Source: Hymenobacter psoromatis
GTDB lineage: Bacteria > Bacteroidota > Bacteroidia > Cytophagales > Hymenobacteraceae
Assembly (NCBI GenBank): GCA_001596155.1
Contig: CP014771.1
Coordinates: 5,180,844 to 5,244,843, forward strand
Reading direction: 5' to 3'
Length of the DNA: 64,000 bases
Of this stretch, positions 26,072 to 34,695 are shown in pieces (positions within the stretch are counted from its first letter, which is position 1; each line of letters begins with the position of its first letter). The position numbers and the translations under genes are program-made. A model generated the notes under the pieces. It worked only from the letters and a program-made list of their open reading frames with translations. It did no database searches and was not told the DNA's origin.

Positions 26072-27328
26072 ATGGCTTATTTCTTGAAAATTCTGTTCGT
26101 CGTGGGACTGCTGGGGCTACTAGTTGTGCCCGCTTCCGCCCAGCGCGTGCTTTCGCTCGATTCGGTGCTGCGCACCGTGCGCCAGCGCAACCCTGCCCTG
26201 CGCCAGTACGACTACCGCGCCCAGGCCAAACAGGCCGCCGTGGCCGGGGCCAACACCTGGGAAGCCCCCAAGGTGAGCGCCGGCTACTGGATGACGCCCT
26301 ACAACCAGCGTTCCGTCAGGGAGATGAACAACGGCCGGAGCATGGGAATGCAAATGGTGTCGGTGGAGCAGGCGCTGCCCAACCCGGCCAAGCAGCGCGC
26401 CCGGCGCGAATATTTATCCGGCCAGGCCGCCGTGGTGCAGGCCGACCAGGCCGCCATCTTCAACGAGCTGCGCGCCCAGGCCCGCACCCTGTACTACGAG
26501 CGAATTATTCTGGAAAAAAAGCTTAAGGTGCTGGACGAGAGCGCCTACCTGACGGATTTTCTGCTGAAAATTGCGCAGGCCCGCTACCCCTACAACCAGA
26601 CCACGCTGGCCAGCATCTACCAGGTGCAGGCGCGGGTGGCGATGCACGCCAACGACCACGCCGTGCTCTACGGCCAGCTGCGCCAGCGCACCATCGCTCT
26701 GAACGCGCTCATGGCCCGCGACCCCGCCACCGCGTTTGCCGTGGATACGCTGCTGCCTACCCCCCCGCTAGCCGCGCCTTCCGACACGGCCGCGCTGGCT
26801 GCTCGCCGCTCCGACGTGCGCGGCCTCAACGAAGCGCTGGCCGTGGTGCGCCTCAGCCAAGCGGTGGAAACCAGCCGCCGCCGGCCCGATTTTGGGGTGC
26901 GCTACGACCATATGCGCGGCATCGGCAGTACGCCTAACCAGTTCACCGTCATGGGCATGGTCACGCTGCCCTTCGTGCCCTGGGCCGCTCGCGAGTACAA
27001 GGCCAACGCCGCCGCGCTGGGGCTGGAGGCGCAGGCCGTGCAGCAGCAGCGCGCCAGCCTGCTCAACGACGCGGCCGGGCGCGTGAGCACCCTGCAATCG
27101 GACCTGCTCACCAAGCGCGAGCAAGTCGCCAACTACGAGAAGGGCATTTTGCCCGCCCTGCACAAAAGCTACCAGGTCACGCTGCTGGCCTACCAGCAAA
27201 ACACCGCCCAGCTGCCCGCCGTGGTCGAAGCCCTCGACGCCTGGCTGCGAACCCGCCTGCAAGCCCTCGATACCCAAAATGAACTCCTTGCCCTCACCGT
27301 GCGCTATGACCAGGAACTGGAGCAATAA
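26072..27328 (+). CDS. cusC: TolC-family outer-membrane channel (CusC-like)
   Basis: 418 residues. Signal peptide MAYFLKILFVVGLLGLLVVP, cleavage near ASAQ. It has two outer-membrane efflux repeats with long coiled-coil helices (LSLDSVLRTVRQRNPALRQYD; AIFNELRAQARTLYYERIIL; LLNDAAGRVSTLQSDLLTKR). It starts 13 bases after the RND pump stop and its end overlaps the next gene. It is the outer-membrane exit duct of the efflux complex. Confidence 0.9.
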   Translation: MAYFLKILFVVGLLGLLVVPASAQRVLSLDSVLRTVRQRNPALRQYDYRAQAKQAAVAGANTWEAPKVSAGYWMTPYNQRSVREMNNGRSMGMQMVSVEQALPNPAKQRARREYLSGQAAVVQADQAAIFNELRAQARTLYYERIILEKKLKVLDESAYLTDFLLKIAQARYPYNQTTLASIYQVQARVAMHANDHAVLYGQLRQRTIALNALMARDPATAFAVDTLLPTPPLAAPSDTAALAARRSDVRGLNEALAVVRLSQAVETSRRRPDFGVRYDHMRGIGSTPNQFTVMGMVTLPFVPWAAREYKANAAALGLEAQAVQQQRASLLNDAAGRVSTLQSDLLTKREQVANYEKGILPALHKSYQVTLLAYQQNTAQLPAVVEALDAWLRTRLQALDTQNELLALTVRYDQELEQ

Positions 27329-28682
27329 GCCCTTACGCCAAGGGGTAGCCGCCGCCCTGCTGGCCGCGGCGGCCCTGCTGGCGGGCTGCCACGGCCAGGC
27401 CCACGGCCCCGCCAACGTGGCCGAAACCCCGCCGGCCGCCACCAGCGCGGCCATGCAGTACACCTGCCCTATGCACCCCCAAATCGTGCGTGAGGCCCCT
27501 GGCAGCTGCCCCATCTGCGGCATGGACCTGGTACCCAAGGTGCTCCGCAACGCCGCCGCGCTGGCCGACCCCGGCCTGGCCGACGTTAGCCAGTCGCCCG
27601 ACGCGGCCGTGGTGGCGGCGGTGACTACCGTGCGCCCCGTGGCCGAAAGTGCCGGGGCCGACACCCTCACCCTACCCGGCACCGTGGAATATGACCCGCG
27701 CCGCAGCCGGGTGGTGGCCGCCCGCTTCGGCGGGCGCATCGAACAGTTGCTGGTGCGCTACAACTACCAGCCCGTGCGCCGGGGCCAAAAGCTGCTAGCG
27801 CTCTACAGCCCCGAGCTGGTAACGGCCGAGCAGGAGCTGATTTTTTTGCTGGAAAACGACGCGGCCAATGCGCCGCTGGTCAACGGCGCGCGGCAGAAGC
27901 TGCGCCTGCTGGGCCTCACCGATGGCCAGCTGCGCGACCTGGCCCGCACCCGTCGCGCCAGCTACCGGGTGGCCGTATTCAGCCCTTACGATGGCTACGT
28001 AGTTGAAACCCCATCCGCCACCGCGCCCGCCGCAATGCCTGACGCTGCCGCCAGCGCGGGCGGTATGAGCGCCAGTCCGGCCGCGCCTACCCCTGGCCTC
28101 ACGGCGCAGCCTACGCCGCTGACCCTCACGGAAGGCGCTTACGTGAGCGCTGGCCAGAATCTGTTTCAGGTGGTGAATACCGACCAGGTGTGGGGCATTT
28201 TCCAGCCTACCCCCCCCGAGCTGGCCCGGCTGCGACCCGGCCAGCAACTGCGCGTAGTGGCCGAAGGCACCGGCCTACCCCCCGCCGTGGCCCGCCTCGA
28301 TTTGGTGGAGCCCGAGTTTCGGGCTGGGGCCAATGTGGCGGCCGTGCGGGTGTATCTACCCAACCCGCAGGGCCGGCTGCGGCGCGGCCAGCGCCTGACC
28401 GGGCAGCTGGTAGCCGGGGCCGCGTCGGCGCTGGCGGGCAGCTTCTGGCTGCCCCGCGCCGCCGTGGTGGACCTGGGCACCCGGCAGGTAGCCTTCGTGC
28501 GGCGGGGCCGCACGTTTGGGCCGGTGGCCGTGCAGGTGGGTCAGCGCACGGCCGACCGCGTGCAGGTGCTGCGCGGCCTGCGCGGCACGGAGGACGTGGC
28601 CGCCAATGGTCAGTATTTGATTGACAGCGAAGGTTTTGTACAAGCCGCTTCGGATTCCGCTAATTTTTCAGCCCATGAATAA
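27306..28682 (+). CDS. cusB: RND periplasmic adaptor (CusB-like), one metal-binding domain
   Basis: 458 residues from the ATG at 27306, which overlaps the cusC end by 23 bases; a start 27 bases earlier is possible. Lipoprotein signal (LLAGC). Residues about 50-80 are a heavy-metal-binding domain ([27 protein letters not shown]). The adaptor core follows: VVAARFGGRIEQLLVRYNYQPVRRGQ (lipoyl-like barrel half), an alpha-hairpin and a beta-barrel. A Met/Ala-rich insert (AAMPDAAASAGGMSASPAAP) interrupts the second lipoyl half. Its last codons overlap the second adaptor gene by 8 bases. Confidence 0.9.
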   Translation: MTRNWSNKPLRQGVAAALLAAAALLAGCHGQAHGPANVAETPPAATSAAMQYTCPMHPQIVREAPGSCPICGMDLVPKVLRNAAALADPGLADVSQSPDAAVVAAVTTVRPVAESAGADTLTLPGTVEYDPRRSRVVAARFGGRIEQLLVRYNYQPVRRGQKLLALYSPELVTAEQELIFLLENDAANAPLVNGARQKLRLLGLTDGQLRDLARTRRASYRVAVFSPYDGYVVETPSATAPAAMPDAAASAGGMSASPAAPTPGLTAQPTPLTLTEGAYVSAGQNLFQVVNTDQVWGIFQPTPPELARLRPGQQLRVVAEGTGLPPAVARLDLVEPEFRAGANVAAVRVYLPNPQGRLRRGQRLTGQLVAGAASALAGSFWLPRAAVVDLGTRQVAFVRRGRTFGPVAVQVGQRTADRVQVLRGLRGTEDVAANGQYLIDSEGFVQAASDSANFSAHE

Positions 28683-30144
28683 GCTAGTGCCTTTACGTCG
28701 CTTTACCGCCCGTTGGGGGGTAGGGCTGTTGCTGGCTGCGCTCACGCTGGGCGCGGGCGCGTGCCAGCAAGCCAAACCTGACGCCGCCACGGCTGCCAAG
28801 CCTGGCCAGGCGGCCTACTACACCTGCCCCATGCACCCGCAAATTCACGCGGAGGAGCCCGGCAGCTGTCCCATCTGCCACATGGACCTGATTGCGGTGG
28901 CCCCTACCCCGGTTGCCGCGGCCGCGGCGGCCCAGCCGGCCGCGGCAGTCGGGTACACCTGCCCCATGCACCCGCAAATCCACGCCCACGCGCCGGGTAG
29001 CTGCCCTATTTGCGGCATGGACCTGGTGAAAACGTCGGCCCGCCCGACCATCAATAAGCTGCCAGATAGTGACTTATCCACCAACGACCTCATTCTCACT
29101 GCCCAGCAGCTGGAGCTGGGTAACATTCAGGTGCGAACGCTCCGCCCCGAATCAACCCCCCAAGCCGAAGCCTTGCCGCGGGCCGATGCCCCGCCGCAGA
29201 TGGTGCTCACCGGCACCGTCACGGCCGATGCCCAGCGCACCGAAAGCATCAGCAGCCGGGTGGCCGGCCGCCTCGATAAGCTCTACGTGCGCCAGACCGG
29301 GGAGCGACTGCGCCAGGGTGCCCCGCTGTTTTCGGTGTACAGCGAGCAACTGCAAACCTTGCAGCGCGAGTACCTGCTGGCCCTGGCCGAAGACCTGCAA
29401 GTAGCCGGACCCACTTACCGGCACCTGGCCGAAGCCACTGCCCAAAAGCTGCGTCTGCTGGGCGTATCGGCCGCGCAGCTGCGCGAATTGGTCCGCCGGG
29501 GCCGGCCCTCGCCGCTCGTTACGTACTACAGCCCGCGCGTCGGCACCGTGCAAACGCTCGCCGTGACGCAGGGCCAGTACGTGGCCGAGGGCTCACCCGT
29601 GCTCACCCTCACCGACTTGAGCCGCGTGTGGGTCGAGGCCCAACTCTACCCCGCCGAAGCCGGCCGGCTGTCGCTCGGCCAGACGGTGGCCGTGCAGGCG
29701 GCGGGCCAGGCGCGGCCGGTGCGCGGCCAGGTCGTGTTCCTAAGCCCCGAACTGAGCGGCGAAAGTCAGTTGACGCTGGCCCGCATTGCGGTAGCCAACC
29801 CCGATGGGCGCTTGCAGCCCGGTGCCCAGGCCAACGTGCTGCTGACCGGGTCCGCCACACCTGCCGCCCGCTCCGCCGCATCCACCGCCGCAACCGGGCT
29901 GCCAGTGCCCCCGGCCGCCGTTATCCACGACGGGGCCAACAGCTACGTGTGGAAGCAAACTGGTGAGCGGCAGTTTCGCCGGGTGCGCGTGCGCTTAGGC
30001 GCGGGCACGGCCTTTGCGGTGCCCGCCCTCAGTGGCGTGCGGCCCGGCGACCGGCTGGTAGTAGCTGGGGCCTACCTGCTGGAGAGCGAATTCACCCTGC
30101 GCCGGGGGGCTGGCGACGACCATATGAGCGGGATGGCAATGTAG
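28675..30144 (+). CDS. Second RND periplasmic adaptor, two metal-binding domains
   Basis: 489 residues from the ATG at 28675, which overlaps the first adaptor's stop (CATGAATAA). Lipoprotein signal (LGAGAC). Two tandem heavy-metal-binding domains: YTCPMHPQIHAEEPGSCP..CHMDL and YTCPMHPQIHAHAPGSCP..CGMDL; the first has CHM in place of CGM. The adaptor core starts near IQVRTLRPE and includes ISSRVAGRLDKLYVRQTGER. The C-terminus (RPGDRLVVAGAYLLESEFTL) is the part duplicated and decayed at 4880-5017. With the first adaptor it may form a hetero-hexameric ring around the pump. Confidence 0.9.
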   Translation: MNKLVPLRRFTARWGVGLLLAALTLGAGACQQAKPDAATAAKPGQAAYYTCPMHPQIHAEEPGSCPICHMDLIAVAPTPVAAAAAAQPAAAVGYTCPMHPQIHAHAPGSCPICGMDLVKTSARPTINKLPDSDLSTNDLILTAQQLELGNIQVRTLRPESTPQAEALPRADAPPQMVLTGTVTADAQRTESISSRVAGRLDKLYVRQTGERLRQGAPLFSVYSEQLQTLQREYLLALAEDLQVAGPTYRHLAEATAQKLRLLGVSAAQLRELVRRGRPSPLVTYYSPRVGTVQTLAVTQGQYVAEGSPVLTLTDLSRVWVEAQLYPAEAGRLSLGQTVAVQAAGQARPVRGQVVFLSPELSGESQLTLARIAVANPDGRLQPGAQANVLLTGSATPAARSAASTAATGLPVPPAAVIHDGANSYVWKQTGERQFRRVRVRLGAGTAFAVPALSGVRPGDRLVVAGAYLLESEFTLRRGAGDDHMSGMAM

Positions 30145-30189
30145 AAATATAATCGAGTGCAATCGTTGCCGACTAAAAAGGCTCGTGCG

Positions 30190-30486
30190 CGTTGAACTTT
30201 GTCATGCGCCTAACCCATTACTGCCACGGCCTGCTGGTGGCCCGAGGCCAGCAGGCCGTGGCGGATTTTGCCCTCTCAGTGAGGCATCCCCAGTGCTTCG
30301 CCCACTGCCAGGTGGGTGGGGTACAACGAAAGGTTTACTTTATTATAGACCAGCTTTGCGCCAAGCGATGGACGATTGAGCAGTACTTTTAGAAACCAAA
30401 GGTACTCGACTCCGGCCTGGTGGACAAGCACTTACCCTGCTCTCACAACCCGCGCAAGTTCGCGGCCCTGGTCAGCATGGCATAAT
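30190..30486 (+). pseudogene. Transposase C-terminal remnant, IS4-like
   Basis: The translation ends ...VYFIIDQLCAKRWTIEQYF, TAG, then VLDSGLVDKHL and NPRKFAALVSMA. This resembles the RW.IE..F..LK....LE.TH......K..ALVS.A ending of IS4-type transposases, with a stop where the F..LK segment should be. The upstream part is poorly preserved. The family is assigned from a short match only. Confidence 0.45.
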
Positions 30487-30627
30487 GACTGCTGCCTGAG
30501 CGTAGGCACCCTGGCCAACTAGAATTTGAGTAGGTAATCAGTGAGGAGGAAACCCAGGTAATCCCGCCGCAGTTTGCTGCAAAACTGCTTTATCTGATTG
30601 AATAAGGGATTTCCTCTTGGTAATGCA

Positions 30628-31182
30628 TTAGCTAATTGGCCAAGGGATAAGCTTCTTAAGCAGGCGCTCGGCTTCTGGACTACCGGGGGCAGGCCCTCCG
30701 CCGGGGACCCCTGGTGGTAGCCAGTGGCTACCGGGCAAGTCCCAGCGCTGGGCCTGCACGACCTGTTCAGCCAACGGATGGGGCGCGGTGATGCGCCGTA
30801 GCAGCGACCCAAGCTTGGGGCCGCAATGGACGGACTGGGTAGCCAGTTCGGTCAGAGCACTAGCAGCTAGTTCGCTGGTGAATAGTACGTACTGGGCCAG
30901 CTCAAGGGCGGGCAAGCCATACAGAGGTGGGTTGAGTAGCGGCAGCTCAGGTGCGCTGGCCAAGTACTGCACGAGTTGGGTTAGGTCCTGGCGCGCAAGC
31001 GTGAGATGGGACCCGGTGAGTAGCAAGTTGGGCCGGAACTCGTCCAGAGCGCGGGCAAAAGCACGTGTGGGCAAGGTGGGGAAGTGGAGCCGCAAGCGAG
31101 CTTGCAGGTAGCGTAGGACCTGGGCTTGCTGTGTGGCCGTAGTCTGGGCGTAGGGGAGGAGCGAGGTGGTAAGGGGAAGCAT
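30628..31182 (-). CDS. Hypothetical protein, 184 aa
   Basis: Unrecognised. A mostly helical, Leu-rich protein (TTATQQAQVLRYLQARLRLHF; PLYGLPALELAQYVLFTSEL), no signal peptide, no cysteine-based metal site. Its tail is Pro/Gly-rich (LPPGVPGGGPAPGSPEA). It is the last of three minus-strand genes (31979 to 30628) that look like one transcript. Base composition is close to its neighbours. Confidence 0.5.
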   Translation of the reverse strand: MLPLTTSLLPYAQTTATQQAQVLRYLQARLRLHFPTLPTRAFARALDEFRPNLLLTGSHLTLARQDLTQLVQYLASAPELPLLNPPLYGLPALELAQYVLFTSELAASALTELATQSVHCGPKLGSLLRRITAPHPLAEQVVQAQRWDLPGSHWLPPGVPGGGPAPGSPEAERLLKKLIPWPIS

Positions 31183-31278
31183 TGAAAATCAATAGCAAGA
31201 AGTGGTAGGGCACGTGGGGGGTTAGCCACTGAGAAGCCAGTGGATAAGGAAAGTTTTGAAAGGGTAAGGGGAAACCGC

Positions 31279-31584
31279 TCAGGAAGAAGCTGGCCCAACA
31301 ACCGAAGCTGGGCGGGCACGTAAGCGCTCGCCTTCCTGCCAGTTCAGCAGTTGCTGTCGGGCCTCAGCCTGGAGGGCCTGGCGGCGGTCGCGCAGGGCCT
31401 CGCGCAGAATGTCCACAAACGGGGCCGCCGTAAGGCGCTCGACGGCGATGGTCAGTTGCACCGAGTTGGCGTGCAGCGTAACGGCTGTGATGCCCACCAA
31501 CTCAATAGTGACCAACTGGCGCTGCTGATGCTTGGCCAGCTGGCGGGCGCGGCGTAGCTACTTGAGGTCGCGGCGGTAGCTCAT
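31279..31584 (-). pseudogene. Small gene interrupted by a stop codon
   Basis: An ATG at 31584 gives MSYRRDLK, then TAG, then in the same frame LRRARQLAKHQQRQLVTIEL and continuing LHANSVQLTIAVERL to ...RARPASVVGPASS. The codon bias and continuity across the TAG suggest a nonsense change in a 101-codon gene. A start after the stop (MVTIEL-like GTG at 31515) would still give 78 residues. The ATG overlaps the end of the upstream gene by 4 bases, as expected for an operon. Confidence 0.5.
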
Positions 31585-31979
31585 GGGCGCACAGGGCTAA
31601 GCAAATGGGCCAAAGCAAGAGAGTTGGCCGGCTCAAAGCGGGCGGCGGACCTGCGGTCGAACGTGCTGGCGCGGTGGTCGGCGCGGTTGGGCAGGGGAGT
31701 GCCGGGGACCCAGGCGGGGACGGGCTCCGGCTGGCGCGGGCGGTGACCCCGGAAGCCGAGCGGGTGCAGTCGGTCCAGCGTGGCGCGCAGGTTGGCGTAC
31801 CGGCGGGCGAGGCGGGCTAAGTCCTCGCACTGGTGGATGAAATGATTGACCCGTAGATGCTCGGCTGCGCTAAACAGCAAGTTGCCGAGAAGGGTAGCCT
31901 GGATGTGCTGGCGCAGTGCGCCCAGGCCGGAGGGGAGGACGCTGGTGGGCGCACTCGCCTTGATTACATGGTTTGCCAT
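31581..31979 (-). CDS. Hypothetical protein, 132 aa
   Basis: Unrecognised; first gene of a three-gene minus-strand group. It starts MANHVIKASAPTSVLPSGLG and has a helical middle (HIQATLLGNLLFSAAEHLRV; QCEDLARLARRYANLRATLD) with a basic, Pro-rich C-terminus. No transmembrane segment. It diverges from the small ribbon-helix-helix gene at 32219, with a shared 239-base upstream region. Confidence 0.45.
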   Translation of the reverse strand: MANHVIKASAPTSVLPSGLGALRQHIQATLLGNLLFSAAEHLRVNHFIHQCEDLARLARRYANLRATLDRLHPLGFRGHRPRQPEPVPAWVPGTPLPNRADHRASTFDRRSAARFEPANSLALAHLLSPVRP

Positions 31980-32045
31980 GTAATTTTTGGATTAGGGTTG
32001 ACCAAAACCCAACCGTAGTACCTGGTCCTAACAGGTGCTATATCG

Positions 32046-32073
32046 GAGGCCATCCCTTGCCGGGGGTGGCCTC
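32046..32073. terminator. GC-rich hairpin in a divergent intergenic region
   Basis: GAGGCCATCCC pairs with GGGGTGGCCTC (one T-G pair) around a 6-base loop, followed on the plus strand by TTTCG. It lies between divergent genes, where a terminator would be unexpected, so it may instead be a leader element of the minus-strand group or a relic. Confidence 0.3.
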
Positions 32074-32218
32074 TTTCGCTCACTACGGAGTGGATTGTTC
32101 GACTTGAACGCCGTAAAGATAGTGAATGAATAGCGTAACACTAGCGTAAAGCCAGCTGATTAAGTGAACGTCATTCTTTAATTGTTCAGGGCATATTAGG
32201 GCTCAGTACATTTGCGGG

Positions 32219-32389
32219 ATGAAGACCCCAGCAAGCAAACCTTCGCGTAGGCCCCTACTCAGCGTAGAATGCGATAGCGAAGACCAAAGGGAATACTTCG
32301 GCCGCATAGCCAAGGCGCGAGGCGTGAGCGTGGCAGCTCTGGTGCGCTTGCTCCTGCTTGATGAGGGGCGGCGGTTGGGTGTAGCCTAA
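32219..32389 (+). CDS. Small ribbon-helix-helix-like protein, 56 aa
   Basis: A 56-residue frame: MKTPASKPSRRPLLSVECDS, then EYFGRIAKARGVSVAALVRL and LLLDEGRRLGVA. The order strand (LLSVEC), helix (QREYFGRIAKARG), VS, helix (VAALVRLLLLDEG) is the ribbon-helix-helix/CopG pattern. The ATG is preceded by TACATTTG at 32207-32214, which fits the Bacteroidota -7 element (TAnnTTTG). That would put the transcript start almost at the ATG, so a leaderless mRNA, or a coincidence, should be considered. Confidence 0.5.
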   Translation: MKTPASKPSRRPLLSVECDSEDQREYFGRIAKARGVSVAALVRLLLLDEGRRLGVA

Positions 32390-32445
32390 AGCTTTGCATT
32401 TGACGAGTTGTCGCTGACGAAATCGCTTCGTAAACTCCCTCCCTA

Positions 32446-33864
32446 GTGGCCCCGACCCTATTACCCCCGCACCCCCATAAGCGCTCCATTGTCAGCCAGC
32501 TTAACTATACTATCCACCGCGCCGAGGCGCTGTATGCTGCCGTTGGCTTCTGGAGCGTTGGCCCCGATTTCTTTGCTACTGATTTGGTGGCGTTGCTGAG
32601 AAAGAAGGACTCTTTCTGCATTGCCGACATTCACTCGCCCACCAACGTGGATAAGCTAAACCTATTCCACGCCCAGGGTGCGACCCGGTTCTCTCTCTTC
32701 TTCAAAGAGTTGCATCCTAAGCGGGTCGATGCCTTTATCGAACGGCATCTGATGCATACTAAAATGCTGCTCTTCGACTTGCCCGAGGGTAAGGCCGAGC
32801 TATGGGTGGGCAGCCACAACTTTACCAAGCAGGCGCTTACGGGCATAAACCGCGAAGCCAGTTTGGTGATACCCTGCCACCAGCACGACGGGTTATACTC
32901 CCAGGCGCTAACCTACCTACACAGTATCCGGGACGATAAGGACTGCCACCCCTTCGACCCCAACCAACTCGACAACTACAAAAAACTGCAAGGGCTGCCC
33001 GAAGAGGAAATTGAAACCGGCGTCGTGCTGCTGCCTATTTCGTGGGACTCATCCGAGTGGGGTACCCCCGCCACCCTGGCCCAACAGCTTATTCTGCTCG
33101 TGGGCCACCGCCAAGATGAGCGCCGGCAGTTCTCCAATATCGGCGAAAACACGCTGCTGGCCATTCGCACCCACGACCTGGCTACTGGTCGCATCCAGTA
33201 TTTTTCTGCCGCGCTGTTCGGAGCCAACGACATCGACCCCAACGACCCCGGCTCTTATCGGATAACCCTTAGCGAACGGCACCTGGCTGTGCGCCGCGAT
33301 TCTCAGCTGCCTTTTGTGGCTCCGCGCGAGGAAGAGCACGCTCAGGCCACCCTACGCCAGTTCCGCTATTGGGTGTCCCTGCGCGTGCTGGATGAGTTGC
33401 CGGCCGATTTGGAGTTTGTACCTAATGCCCGGCCGGCCGATGCGGAGTGGGAAGAAGACCCCGCTGCGACTGACTTGTTGGAGCAGGCGGGAATGCGCGA
33501 CGAAGCCCGCCCCTACGCCGGCCTTGAGCAGTTGCCGCTGGCCAGCGAATTACCGGCTATACCCGACCGCGACACCCGGATTTTGCTGTGGCAGCAGCTG
33601 GCGCGGCAGCGACGCTACCGCGCGGCTCCTTCCGAGCCGACGGCTCACCGCGCCGCTTTTCGGCCCGTGCAGCGTACTAGTGCCCCACCCACTGCCCTTG
33701 CCGACCTCGACCAACAGTTTGCAGCCGATAACCTGCCGGCTTTGCGGCAATACTACGAAGCGCCTTTGCGGGCCGCTTACTACCAAGGCCACGAAGCCGC
33801 GGCCCCTGACAACCGGCGAACTCCACAAGTACGGAAGCTGCTGAAGCGCTACCGGCTGCTCTAG
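32446..33864 (+). CDS. Phospholipase D-like protein (probable nuclease)
   Basis: 472 residues from a GTG at 32446; no in-frame ATG exists before the conserved region. A single PLD motif is seen: HTKMLLFDLPEGKAELWVGS, continuing HNFTKQAL (about residues 104-131), which fits H.K....D......GS.N. Single-motif PLD nucleases work as dimers. The C-terminal 200 residues are unassigned, Arg/Ala-rich, ending VRKLLKRYRLL. It begins the defence island and is closed off by a strong terminator, so it is transcribed separately from the hsd genes. Confidence 0.75.
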   Translation: MAPTLLPPHPHKRSIVSQLNYTIHRAEALYAAVGFWSVGPDFFATDLVALLRKKDSFCIADIHSPTNVDKLNLFHAQGATRFSLFFKELHPKRVDAFIERHLMHTKMLLFDLPEGKAELWVGSHNFTKQALTGINREASLVIPCHQHDGLYSQALTYLHSIRDDKDCHPFDPNQLDNYKKLQGLPEEEIETGVVLLPISWDSSEWGTPATLAQQLILLVGHRQDERRQFSNIGENTLLAIRTHDLATGRIQYFSAALFGANDIDPNDPGSYRITLSERHLAVRRDSQLPFVAPREEEHAQATLRQFRYWVSLRVLDELPADLEFVPNARPADAEWEEDPAATDLLEQAGMRDEARPYAGLEQLPLASELPAIPDRDTRILLWQQLARQRRYRAAPSEPTAHRAAFRPVQRTSAPPTALADLDQQFAADNLPALRQYYEAPLRAAYYQGHEAAAPDNRRTPQVRKLLKRYRLL

Positions 33865-33878
33865 CTATAATTGCCTGC

Positions 33879-33930
33879 AAAGCACTCAGAAAGGCATTTC
33901 CCAACTGGGAAACGCCTTTCTGAGTGCTTT
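33879..33930. terminator. Long perfect hairpin after the PLD gene
   Basis: AAAGCACTCAGAAAGGC at 33879 onward pairs with GCCTTTCTGAGTGCTTT ending at 33930, and the inner TTTCCCA/TGGGAAA pairs extend the stem to about 24 bp with one mismatch. T-rich sequence follows on the plus strand. Confidence 0.8.
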
Positions 33931-34023
33931 GTGTTTAGATGTTTTTACTTTACACAAGCATAAAATAAAATTATCTAAAAAATAAATCATCCTTAGCGTG
34001 TAACAAAAAGCAATTCGTGCGAG

Positions 34024-34031
34024 TATCTTCG
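34024..34031 (+). promoter_or_regulatory. Possible -7 element for the hsd operon
   Basis: TATCTTCG fits the Bacteroidota TAnnTTTG element with one mismatch, 41 bases before the ATG at 34073, after an AT-rich stretch. No good -33 TTTG is seen at the usual distance. Confidence 0.4.
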
Positions 34032-34072
34032 CCGCAAGCTAGTCCCTCAGCATCCCGCGCCCCGCTACCCGT

Positions 34073-34663
34073 ATGCACCTATCCGAAGCCTTCACCGTCA
34101 GTTCTGGCCAGCAGGTGAGCACGCAGCCAACCGCTGACTACCGGCCGCTGGCCGAGCCGGTTAATCTGCTGCAACTCTCCGATTTCAACGACGACGGCCA
34201 GCCCTACCAGCCCTTCCGCACCCAACTGACCAGCCTGCCCCCGGCCGCCGAAAAGCACCTGCTCGAAGCAGGCCAGCTCCTGCTCACGGCTAAGGGGGCG
34301 CGCCTGTTTACCACTTACGTGCGGCCCGACTGGCTGCCGGCGCTGGCTTCTACCAGCTTCTTTGTGCTTACGCCCCAGGTGCCGCACCTGCTACCCGAGT
34401 TTCTGGCCCTGGTGCTGAACCTGCCCGATGCCCGCGAGGCGTTGCGCTCCCTGTTCGCCACTACTACCATTCCTACCCTCAGCCGCCGGAGCCTGCTGGC
34501 GCTGGCCCTGCCGCTGCCCAACCCGCTGCCGCCCCGGCCGGTGCAGCAGCGCGCCGTGGAGCTGCTGCACCTCTGGCACCAGGAAAAATCCTTGCTGCTC
34601 CGCTACCTGCCGCTGCGCGAGCAGCGCGTGCATAGCCAGCTGCAACAGCTCGTTGCGCGGTAA
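34073..34663 (+). CDS. Half-size HsdS-like protein
   Basis: 196 residues. It has one target-recognition-like domain only: LNLPDAREALRSL...TIPTLSRRSLLALALPLP corresponds to the family's ...Q.al......g..ip.ls...l..l.iplP motif, followed by a helix (QQRAVELLHLWHQEKSLLLR). Full HsdS proteins carry two such halves. It precedes hsdM by 33 bases and is co-directional. Such half-S proteins could dimerise into an alternative specificity subunit or modulate the main one; here that is inference. Confidence 0.65.
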   Translation: MHLSEAFTVSSGQQVSTQPTADYRPLAEPVNLLQLSDFNDDGQPYQPFRTQLTSLPPAAEKHLLEAGQLLLTAKGARLFTTYVRPDWLPALASTSFFVLTPQVPHLLPEFLALVLNLPDAREALRSLFATTTIPTLSRRSLLALALPLPNPLPPRPVQQRAVELLHLWHQEKSLLLRYLPLREQRVHSQLQQLVAR

Positions 34664-34695
34664 TTCTTCTTTTCTTCCTTCCCTCCCTACCCCCC

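Noticed and set aside
32207..32214. A firm promoter call for the small RHH-like gene
   Set aside because: The element would start transcription almost at the ATG; kept only as a remark.
34073..34663. Half-S gene as a truncated pseudogene
   Set aside because: It has a clean start and stop, good codon use and its own promoter-like element, so I treat it as a real short protein.
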